NCBI GenBank assembly: GCA_031289285.1
Contig: JAITPT010000275.1
Coordinates: forward strand, 1-5,198
Origin: Puniceicoccales bacterium
GTDB lineage: Bacteria > Verrucomicrobiota > Verrucomicrobiia > Opitutales > UBA953
Length of the DNA: 5,198 nucleotides
Direction of reading: 5' to 3'
Every line of letters starts with the position of its first letter. The first letter of the stretch is position 1. The notes beneath the pieces are model-generated. The model saw only the letters and a program-made list of their open reading frames with translations. It was not told the origin of the DNA and did not search any database. Shown piece after piece: positions 1 through 5,198 of the stretch. Made by a program: the position numbers and the translations under genes.

Positions 1-102
1 GGAAATCTTCGGCGAGTTGTTGTCGCCTTGGTAGATGATGACGTTCCGTTCTGGGGACGGGTCTTGGCTTTTGTTTTTGTTTGGGTCTTGTTTTTGTCTC
101 AT
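1..102 (-). CDS. Probable RhuM-family protein, N-terminal fragment (runs off left edge)
   Basis: The minus strand has an ATG at 102 followed by 34 sense codons to the edge of the window. The first 19 residues are a polar tail rich in Gln, Lys, Asn and Pro. It is followed by ERNVIIYQGDNNSPKIS, which resembles the opening strand of RhuM-family ('virulence RhuM') proteins, where an IIIYQ-type strand precedes a DNA-binding-like domain starting near a VWLTQ motif. That second motif would lie outside the window, so the family call rests on one short stretch. RhuM proteins are common in accessory regions of bacterial genomes, and their biochemical role is poorly defined. The start sits 58 bases downstream of the hydrolase stop on the same strand, and no Shine-Dalgarno sequence is visible. 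I am fairly sure this is coding and only moderately sure of the family. Confidence 0.5.
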   Translation of the reverse strand, partial: MRQKQDPNKNKSQDPSPERNVIIYQGDNNSPKIS

Positions 103-124
103 GGTGTCGCGAGGAAAACGGGGG

Positions 125-157
125 AAAAGGGCAGTTGTCAATGGCGATTTTTGCCCT
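125..157 (-). terminator. Possible weak intrinsic terminator after the hydrolase
   Basis: On the minus strand, AGGGCA (157-152) can pair with TGCCCT (133-128) around an 18-nt loop. Three more T residues (127-125) follow and then a C run. It begins 3 bases after the hydrolase stop codon at 161-163, which is the right place for a terminator. The stem is only 6 bp, the loop is long and the T tract is short, so termination would be inefficient at best. Confidence 0.25.
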
Positions 158-160
158 GCT

Positions 161-874
161 TTATGTGCTACGTCGAAGAACGGGTGCGGCATCGAAGAAG
201 GACATGGCGGCATTTGCCATTTTACTGGATTGATGTCCAACGTTGGGAACGGTTTTTAGTTTCCACGCAAAAGAAATACGTTTCTGCTTTGCGTAGTTCT
301 TGTTGTATTCAAAAAAGTATTTGCCACGGGCGAGACGGGTTAGTCCTTGTTTATCGGTATCTGGCGAATGGCCGAGGTGTTTGGCGTTGGGGTCGTTGTC
401 GTTTTCTCCAAGCGCAATTAAGACGCGAATCGAGTGCCATTTTCTAACATCGTCCACAGAAATTCCCGTGTTTTTTATACCGAGGCCCCACGGCATTCCT
501 TCGTCTGGCGGCGTCCAAACACCCGCATTGGCGCAAACGGCTGCGTTGACTTTTGCTTTGGGACAGAAGAGCAAAAAACGATGGACAAATTGTGCGCCAG
601 CACTGTGTCCAAAGATGTTGTATTTTTTGCAACTGAGGCGCGTGCGTTCGATAAAGTCATCGAAGATTTTATCTATTAGGGAGAACGTCCATTCCGACTC
701 TGGATTGCGGGTCAAGAGAACATCCGCGCCGCGTGAGCTATTGAAGACATTTCCGTATTGGAGATTTGTAGGGATCTCGGGTGCCAAAATATAACACCCT
801 TTCTTCTCGGCATAATTGCGAAATATGTCGCGATACGCCTCTGGGTTGATGTCAACACCGTGGATAGAAAACAA
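161..874 (-). CDS. Alpha/beta hydrolase (esterase/PHB-depolymerase-like), 5' end uncertain
   Basis: This is an alpha/beta-hydrolase-fold protein of 237 residues counted from a TTG at 874; the stop is TAA at 161-163. FSIHGVDINPEAY (2-14) is the oxyanion-hole strand with its HG motif, and LAPEIP (30-35) follows the next strand. GHSAG at 89-93 is the nucleophile elbow with Ser91 as the likely nucleophile, continuing into AQFVHR, which is typical of a group of uncharacterised or PHB-depolymerase-like esterases. ANAGVWTPP (115-123) and GENDNDP (156-162) are also family-like; Asp159 or Asp161 is a candidate catalytic acid, and His214 in NVGHQ is the likely catalytic His. The substrate is unknown; an ester of a carbohydrate or short acid is plausible. 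No signal peptide is visible. The TTG has no Shine-Dalgarno sequence, and the same frame stays family-like upstream to about 920, so 874 is a nominal start and the gene may be damaged at its 5' end. It is divergent from the rhamnosidase gene. Confidence 0.8.
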   Translation of the reverse strand: MFSIHGVDINPEAYRDIFRNYAEKKGCYILAPEIPTNLQYGNVFNSSRGADVLLTRNPESEWTFSLIDKIFDDFIERTRLSCKKYNIFGHSAGAQFVHRFLLFCPKAKVNAAVCANAGVWTPPDEGMPWGLGIKNTGISVDDVRKWHSIRVLIALGENDNDPNAKHLGHSPDTDKQGLTRLARGKYFFEYNKNYAKQKRISFAWKLKTVPNVGHQSSKMANAAMSFFDAAPVLRRST

Positions 875-946
875 CGGTGGGGCGGCAGGATTGAGCCGAC
901 GCGGTCTATAGTAGGCAACCTCCGTTTTCTTTTTGCACTTCCGTTT
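875..946 (-). other. In-frame upstream extension of the hydrolase lacking a start codon
   Basis: Reading the hydrolase frame upstream gives 24 codons before a TGA at 949-947. The part nearest the TTG reads TEVAYYRPRRLNPAAPP and leads directly into LFSIHG. A V-x-YYRP strand followed by a short Pro-rich link into the HG motif is the usual N-terminus of this hydrolase group, so the stretch was probably translated as part of the protein. No ATG, GTG or TTG is in frame here. A minus-strand GTG at 960-958 lies in another frame that would join this one if a single A were restored in the A-run at 932-936. That points to a one-base deletion, a sequencing error, or a start further upstream. Confidence 0.5.
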
Positions 947-977
947 TCAGCCAGAAACACACATACGGAACGGACTT
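947..977. other. Short gap between the divergent hydrolase and rhamnosidase genes
   Basis: Only about 30 bases separate the last open codon of the hydrolase frame from the rhamnosidase ATG; if the TTG at 874 is the true hydrolase start, the gap is 103 bases. No strong -35/-10 pair was found on either strand. The only purine-rich element ahead of the ATG at 978 is ACGGAACGGA (965-974), a weak ribosome-binding candidate. Confidence 0.4.
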
Positions 978-1067
978 ATGCGCACCGTGTTTTCCCTTTT
1001 CCAAAAAATCCTCGCAGGCACCGCTTTCGCCGCGCCATTACTCGCCGCCGCCGCAACCGCTGCCGCC
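978..1067 (+). other. Signal peptide of the rhamnosidase
   Basis: Residues 1-30 have a short basic start (MR, with Lys10), a hydrophobic core (ILAGTAFAAPLLAAAA) and small residues before a likely signal peptidase I cut at about AAA|DP (30/31). The alanine- and proline-rich stretch 31-57 that follows looks like a flexible linker before the catalytic domain. No lipobox cysteine is present, so a lipoprotein is unlikely. Confidence 0.8.
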
Positions 1068-4000
1068 GACCCCACCACAGCCGCGCCCGCCGCGCCGCCC
1101 GCGCTCGACGCCGCCCAAATCGCCGCAGGCTTTGCCAAGCCCGCGCCAGAAAACCGCCCGTGGGTCTTCTGGTTTTGGAACAACGGAAACCTCAACCGCG
1201 ACGGCATCACCGCCGACCTCGAAGCCATGCGCGACACCGGCATCGGCGGCGTCCTCATCATGGATGTCGGCCAAGGTGCGCCGCGCGGCCCCGTTGACTT
1301 TCTCTCCGACGAGTGGCGGGCACTTTTCAGCTTTATGATTTCGGAGGCCAAACGCTGCGGCATCCAAGTCAACATGAACAACGACGCCGGCTGGAACGGC
1401 TCCGGCGGCAAATGGATTACCCCCGAACTCGGTATGCAACACCTCACATGGACAGAAACACAAATCACCGCGCCCCCCGCCGCCACCACGTCCGCATCCT
1501 CCACATCCTCCCCATCCGTGCCCGCCGCCACCACCCTCCCGCGTCCGCCCGCCAAGCTCGACCACTACCGCGACATCGCCGTGCTCGCCTTCCCGACGCC
1601 TGACTCCACCGGACGCCGCCGTCGCCCCAACCCCAACGACCCCCGCCCCGCCTCCGCCAAAAACCCCGTCGTCGCCCGCGCCGCCATCCTCGACCTCACC
1701 GCCAAAATGTCGCCCGACGGCACCCTGCGCTGGGACGCGCCAGCGGGCAAATGGACTATCCTGCGCATCGGCCACACCTGCACCGGCATGGTTATCCGGC
1801 CTGCCCCTACCAGCGGCGTCGGCCTCGAATGCGACAAACTCTCCGTCGCCGCTGCCGAGTCTGCTTTCAATGGCCAGATGGGGCGTCTCCTCGCCGAAAA
1901 CCGCGCCGACTCCGGTGTCCTCAAAACGCTTCTTTCCACCCACATTGACAGCTGGGAAAACGCCTCCCAGACATGGACGCCCCTCATGCGCGCCGAGTTT
2001 CAAAAATACGCCCGTTACGACATCCTCCCCTACCTCCCCGTCTTCGCCGGATACACCATAGATGACCCCGAACGCACCGCCCGTTTCCTCTGGGATTTCC
2101 GTCGCGCCCTCTCGCAAATCGTCCTCGCAAACTACGTCGGCACCTTTCGCCGCCTCGCGCACCACCACGGCATCCGCCTCTCCATCGAGGCCTACGGCTC
2201 CCCCTGCGACTACCTCCAATACGGCGGAATGGCCGACGAGCCAATCGGCGAGTTTTGGTATCCCAACGACACTATAAACATGACGGAAACCTGCCGCGGC
2301 ATGGCGTCCGCCGCCCATGTTTATGGCAAAAACATCATCGGTGCCGAAGCCTTCACAGGCACAGGCAGCGAGCGCTGGCTTGCACACCCGGGCAACATCA
2401 AAGCGCAAGGCGACAGCGTCTTCGCAGCAGGAGTCAACCGCTTCATCTTTCACCGCTATTCTTTCCAACCTTGGCGCGATGTCCGTCCAGGAATGATGAT
2501 GGGCCCGTGGGGCACTCACTACGAACGCACACAAACATGGTGGCACCTCACCCCGCCTTGGCACAGCTACCTCGCCCGCTGCCAATTTCTACTCCGCCAA
2601 GGCCATTTCGCAGGCGACATCGCTTATATAGAACCAGAAGATTCCCCGCAAAAGTTTAGCCCCCACCCCGCCCTCGGTTACCAATGGGACCAGTGCGGTG
2701 CCGACGCCGTTTTGAAAATGCGTGTTGCCCCCAGCGGGCGTGTCATCCCCGAAGGCGGCGGCGAAGGTTACGCCCTCCTCGTTTTGCCAGAAACACCCGC
2801 GATGACTGCTACTCTCCTGCGCAAAATAACCGCTCTTCTACAAGACGGCGCAACCATCATCGGCAAACGCCCACAGACCGCACCCGGCCTTTTTAATTAC
2901 CCAGAAAACGTCAACGAAGTCCGCGCTCTCGCCGACACACTCTGGGGCAACGACCCCGCTAAACAAGGCGAACGCCAAATCGGCAAAGGACGCCTACTCT
3001 GGGGCGTCACACCAGAAGACGCACTATCCCAAAAAGGCATCCCGCGCGCCTTCGCTGCCAATGAAAAACTAAACTATATACACCGCCGCTCCGACACCCT
3101 TGGCGACATCTTTTTTATCGCCAATCCTGAGAACACCTCTACTCTCGCAACTGTCGCACTACGTGCAGGTTCCGTCGCCGCCAGACCCGAACTCTGGGAC
3201 GCCGAAACAGGAAATAAAATCCCCGCACCTTTCTTCTTCCCCGACCCCAAAACAAAACTCTACAAACTACTTCTCCCGCTCACGCCAACACAATCGCTCT
3301 TTGTCATCATTCCTCCCAACGACAACGGCTCCCTGAAAAACGCTGGAAGCAGCATGGTTGAATTTGTTAACTTCAACTCCTTCGGAACCAATACTGTCCG
3401 CAGTCTGGCTAATTTGACAAACAACTGGCCACATTACGACAAAGCAGCATCCGCAGTGTCGCCGTTACTTGCACTTAATTTCAAGGGCGGAAAATCCCCT
3501 TTGCAACTTCTCGGCCCCAGCGGCAATTACAGGTGGTCGTATAACAAAGGTAACGCCCCCGACTCCCCAAAAACGCGAGTGGTTGAAACCAAACGCCACG
3601 AACAAACACAACTTCCCTATCCTCTCGAACTTATCGGCACATGGGACATCGAGTTTTTCGGAGCTAAAAAAACAGGCGAAACAAAAACGAATATAAAAGT
3701 TGTTGCCGATAAATTGACATCATGGAGCGAATCACCAGACACCGATATTAAGTATTTTAGCGGCACTGCACTTTATACGAAAAAGTTCAAGTTTGTCCCT
3801 CCGAAGTCTCGTTCGGCTTCCCCTGAAAAGGACGTCGCTCTTGGGTGGGAAATCATCAGCCCCAGACCGGGAGCTATGAAGGGAAGGGGAGAAGTAGCAA
3901 AACCTCTACCCGTTTCGGAAAAGAAAGCGGACATCCCTGCGACCACGCGCCACGGCGTAAGCGGAAATGTTTTAGAAATTGCCTACGTCCCCGGCTGGAG

Positions 4001-4403
4001 AAGCTCCGGCAAACCCAACTTCATACTTGATTTAGGCAGCGCCGCAGAAATCGCCGAAGTCAGGTTAAACGGGCGTGACTTGGGCATCTTGTGGAAAGTG
4101 GAAAAGAGGGTGGACATCACGGATGTTTTGCGCCTCGACGGCAGCGAAAACATCTTAGAAATCCGTGTGACCAATCTCTGGCCAAACCGCTTGATTGGCG
4201 ACCTATTTATTCCGCCAGTTGACGAGCACCGTTTCAGTGGCGGCACGATTCGCCACTGGCCAGACTGGCTTCTCGCCGGCAAGCCCAACCCAAGCGGACG
4301 CCACGCCTTCACCATGCGCAATATGTGGCAAAAGACCGACAAGCTCCTCCCCTCCGGCCTACTCGGCCCTGTGCGCATACACGCCGCCGCCGCAGTGGAG
4401 TGA
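978..4403 (+). CDS. Secreted GH106-like alpha-L-rhamnosidase
   Basis: This 1141-residue protein is predicted to release terminal alpha-L-rhamnose from glycans outside the cytoplasm. After a signal peptide (1 to about 30) the GH106 hallmarks come in order: RPWVFWFWNNGNLNRDGI (60-77), the DLEAM helix and GIGGVLIMDVG (80-98), FLSDEWRALF (108-117), MNNDAGWNGSGGKWITPE (133-150), YRDIAVLAFP (197-206), HIDSWENASQTWTP (322-335), SIEAYGSPCDY (402-412), PIGEFWYP (422-429) and IGAEAFTG (454-461). Glu404, Glu425 and Glu457 are candidate active-site acids; I cannot tell which are catalytic. The C-terminal beta-sandwich shows IKYFSGTALYTKKF (924-937), LDLGSAAEIAEVRLNGRDLG (1017-1036) and VTNLWPNRLIGD (1064-1075). 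The length suits the family. I chose ATG 978 over TTG 933 because it gives a clean signal peptide. Oddities are a Pro/Ala/Thr/Ser-rich loop (165-192), an extra segment at about 940-1014, and a fall in GC toward the 3' third. Exact substrate linkage is inferred from family only. Confidence 0.9.
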   Translation: MRTVFSLFQKILAGTAFAAPLLAAAATAAADPTTAAPAAPPALDAAQIAAGFAKPAPENRPWVFWFWNNGNLNRDGITADLEAMRDTGIGGVLIMDVGQGAPRGPVDFLSDEWRALFSFMISEAKRCGIQVNMNNDAGWNGSGGKWITPELGMQHLTWTETQITAPPAATTSASSTSSPSVPAATTLPRPPAKLDHYRDIAVLAFPTPDSTGRRRRPNPNDPRPASAKNPVVARAAILDLTAKMSPDGTLRWDAPAGKWTILRIGHTCTGMVIRPAPTSGVGLECDKLSVAAAESAFNGQMGRLLAENRADSGVLKTLLSTHIDSWENASQTWTPLMRAEFQKYARYDILPYLPVFAGYTIDDPERTARFLWDFRRALSQIVLANYVGTFRRLAHHHGIRLSIEAYGSPCDYLQYGGMADEPIGEFWYPNDTINMTETCRGMASAAHVYGKNIIGAEAFTGTGSERWLAHPGNIKAQGDSVFAAGVNRFIFHRYSFQPWRDVRPGMMMGPWGTHYERTQTWWHLTPPWHSYLARCQFLLRQGHFAGDIAYIEPEDSPQKFSPHPALGYQWDQCGADAVLKMRVAPSGRVIPEGGGEGYALLVLPETPAMTATLLRKITALLQDGATIIGKRPQTAPGLFNYPENVNEVRALADTLWGNDPAKQGERQIGKGRLLWGVTPEDALSQKGIPRAFAANEKLNYIHRRSDTLGDIFFIANPENTSTLATVALRAGSVAARPELWDAETGNKIPAPFFFPDPKTKLYKLLLPLTPTQSLFVIIPPNDNGSLKNAGSSMVEFVNFNSFGTNTVRSLANLTNNWPHYDKAASAVSPLLALNFKGGKSPLQLLGPSGNYRWSYNKGNAPDSPKTRVVETKRHEQTQLPYPLELIGTWDIEFFGAKKTGETKTNIKVVADKLTSWSESPDTDIKYFSGTALYTKKFKFVPPKSRSASPEKDVALGWEIISPRPGAMKGRGEVAKPLPVSEKKADIPATTRHGVSGNVLEIAYVPGWRSSGKPNFILDLGSAAEIAEVRLNGRDLGILWKVEKRVDITDVLRLDGSENILEIRVTNLWPNRLIGDLFIPPVDEHRFSGGTIRHWPDWLLAGKPNPSGRHAFTMRNMWQKTDKLLPSGLLGPVRIHAAAAVE
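3795..4019 (+). other. Apparent in-frame insertion within the rhamnosidase beta-sandwich
   Basis: Residues about 940-1014 lie between YTKKF (933-937) and FILDLG (1015-1020). In GH106 relatives as I know them, those two elements are joined by a short strand and turn. Here about 75 residues intervene, rich in Lys, Pro, Ser and Gly (for example SRSASPEKD, SPRPGAMKGRG and VSEKKADIPATTRHG). The DNA is purine-rich and unlike the C-rich codon pattern of the 5' half. A small inverted repeat, CCGAA/TTCGG, lies near its left end (3801-3805 and 3812-3816). Origin as an inserted repeat is inference. Confidence 0.45.
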
Positions 4404-4414
4404 CACCCCACTGC
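4392..4414 (+). terminator. Hairpin spanning the rhamnosidase stop codon
   Basis: GCAGTGG (4392-4398) and CCACTGC (4408-4414) form a perfect 7-bp stem with a 9-nt loop that contains the TGA stop. The downstream sequence is C-rich with no T tract, so it does not fit a standard intrinsic terminator. It could affect mRNA 3' end stability, or be chance in GC-rich DNA. Confidence 0.25.
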
Positions 4415-4523
4415 CCTGCCCTCCCCCGTCGCCGAGCCTTTCCCTTGCCCGCTCCGAAAAAGTCCGCTATCACGCTCGCAACTTCCAAGACTCGCACAAA
4501 CACGCCAACACCGCGCAACCCGC
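4404..4523 (+). other. Intergenic gap before the response regulator
   Basis: This 120-base C-rich spacer shows no recognisable -24/-12 or -35/-10 promoter and no Shine-Dalgarno sequence ahead of ATG 4524 (the bases just before it are CAACCCGC). It has no stop codon in the frame shared by the two flanking genes, which is unremarkable at this length and GC content. Whether the regulator is co-transcribed with the rhamnosidase cannot be decided from the sequence. Confidence 0.4.
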
Positions 4524-5198
4524 ATGAGCAAAAAAACGCCACCTACTAAACCCGCGCCCACGCGCCACGCGCCACGCACCACGCCGCCGCCACCCGCCAA
4601 ATCCCCGCCACCCGCCGCCGCCGCCAAACCCAAGGCCGTCATCTTGCTAATAGACGACGACAACGACATCCGCTACTCGCTACGGCGCACGCTCGACGGC
4701 CAAGGTTACGCAATCACCGAAGCCGACAGCGGCGAAGCAGCACTCAAAATCGTCCCCCACCTCAAACCCCAAATCATTCTTCTCGACAACCGCATGGACG
4801 GCATGTCGGGCATCGAGACGCTCCAACACCTCCGCGCCATTCACCCCGACGCGTTGACGATTTTGATGACCGCCTTCGGCACCACGCAGACCACCATCGA
4901 GGCCATGAAGTTCGGCGCGTTTGACTACATCATCAAACCCTTCGACACCGCCAAAGTCACCGCCCTCGTCGCCAAGGCCGTCGAGACCCTGCACGACCAC
5001 GAGGAGGCCGCCAAGGGCGACTACAAACCGCTGCTCAATAGCTTGGACTACGCGGAGGGCATCGTGGGCAACTCCGAGGCCATGCAGAGCGTCATCAAAA
5101 CCATCGGGCGCGTCGCCGCCAGCAACGCCACCGTGCTCATCACCGGCGAGAGCGGCACGGGCAAAGAGCTTGTCGCCCGCTGCATCCACCGGCACAGC
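4524..5198 (+). CDS. NtrC-type sigma-54-dependent response regulator, N-terminal part (runs off right edge)
   Basis: The visible 225 residues are the start of a two-component response regulator that would activate sigma-54 RNA polymerase after phosphorylation by a histidine kinase. Residues 1-36 are a Pro/Ala/Lys/Thr-rich tail. The receiver domain (about 37-155) has the acidic pocket Asp44-Asp46 in LLIDDDND, the phospho-acceptor Asp88 in ILLDNRMDGMSG, Thr116 in LMTAFGT and Lys138 in YIIKPFD. The linker contains YAEGIVGNSEAMQ (176-188), the usual entry to the AAA+ domain. Walker A, GESGTGKE, is at 208-215, followed by LVARCIHRHS, where the window ends. The GAFTGA loop, Walker B and the Fis-type DNA-binding domain would lie beyond the edge. 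ATG 4524 is the only ATG ahead of the receiver; a TTG at codon 41 would cut into the first strand. No cognate kinase is visible. Family call is secure; target genes are unknown. Confidence 0.93.
   Translation, partial: MSKKTPPTKPAPTRHAPRTTPPPPAKSPPPAAAAKPKAVILLIDDDNDIRYSLRRTLDGQGYAITEADSGEAALKIVPHLKPQIILLDNRMDGMSGIETLQHLRAIHPDALTILMTAFGTTQTTIEAMKFGAFDYIIKPFDTAKVTALVAKAVETLHDHEEAAKGDYKPLLNSLDYAEGIVGNSEAMQSVIKTIGRVAASNATVLITGESGTGKELVARCIHRHS

Noticed and set aside
136..141. Consensus -35 box TTGACA on the minus strand ahead of the RhuM-like gene
   Set aside because: The sequence 17 bases downstream is TTTTCC, which is a poor -10 element, and the box falls in the loop of the possible terminator.
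28..447. Plus-strand open frame with a hydrophobic N-terminus resembling a membrane segment
   Set aside because: The hydrophobic run is the complement of A-rich codons in the RhuM-like tail; the rest is antisense to the hydrolase, which has clear catalytic motifs.
907..912. TATAGT as a -10 box for the rhamnosidase
   Set aside because: No acceptable -35 element lies 16-18 bases upstream, and the site falls within the coding-like extension of the hydrolase on the other strand.
933..977. TTG 933 as an upstream start for the rhamnosidase
   Set aside because: It would add 15 polar residues ahead of an otherwise well-formed signal peptide starting at ATG 978.
1038..2585. Long minus-strand open frame of 515 codons
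   Set aside because: It lies wholly antisense to the conserved GH106 domain, and its Gly/Ala/Val/Glu-rich, motif-free translation is what a C-biased third position produces on the opposite strand.
4401..4526. The rhamnosidase and response regulator share one frame separated by a single TGA, with 40 open codons between, suggesting read-through fusion
   Set aside because: A fusion would export a cytoplasmic DNA-binding regulator, and 40 codons without a stop is common in such GC-rich DNA.
3983..4669. Minus-strand open frame of 228 codons
   Set aside because: It spans the antisense of the conserved GH106 C-terminus, the spacer and the regulator tail, and shows no motif of its own.
4680..5195. 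Minus-strand open frame of 171 codons
   Set aside because: Antisense to the response regulator, whose receiver and Walker A motifs are unmistakable.

Overview
The window has the look of a GC-rich, carbohydrate-degrading bacterium, plausibly a member of the Verrucomicrobia (Opitutae-like) or a relative in the Planctomycetes-Verrucomicrobia-Lentisphaerae group. The grounds are a very large secreted GH106-type glycosidase, start codons with almost no Shine-Dalgarno signal, strongly C-biased third codon positions, and proline/alanine-rich tails. The taxonomic placement is an inference from gene type and style, not from a marker gene.

Layout. Two genes lie on the minus strand at the left. At the edge are the first 34 codons of a probable RhuM-family protein (102 down to 1, running out of the window). 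Upstream of it is an alpha/beta hydrolase (874 down to 161) with a GHSAG nucleophile elbow. The hydrolase reading frame carries a convincing family-like N-terminal strand for 24 further codons upstream of its first possible start (up to 946), but no ATG, GTG or TTG lies in that stretch, so its 5' end looks damaged or unconventional. The plus strand holds a 1141-residue secreted GH106-like alpha-L-rhamnosidase (978-4403), which accounts for two thirds of the window. After a 120-base gap comes the first 225 codons of an NtrC-type sigma-54-dependent response regulator (4524 to the right edge): receiver domain plus the start of the AAA+ domain.

How they may work together. The rhamnosidase would remove terminal L-rhamnose from plant or microbial glycans outside the cytoplasm. 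The divergent hydrolase belongs to an esterase-like group and could act on acylated substrates, but adjacency is the only link. Nothing ties the response regulator to the glycosidase beyond proximity and orientation, and its kinase partner is not in the window. No tRNA, rRNA, CRISPR array, insertion sequence or convincing promoter was seen.

Most worth a second look are the disrupted 5' end of the hydrolase, an apparent insertion of about 75 residues inside the C-terminal beta-sandwich of the rhamnosidase, the sharp drop in GC within that gene, and the Pro/Ala-rich tail in front of the response-regulator receiver. I did not find strong evidence of an undescribed multi-gene system.
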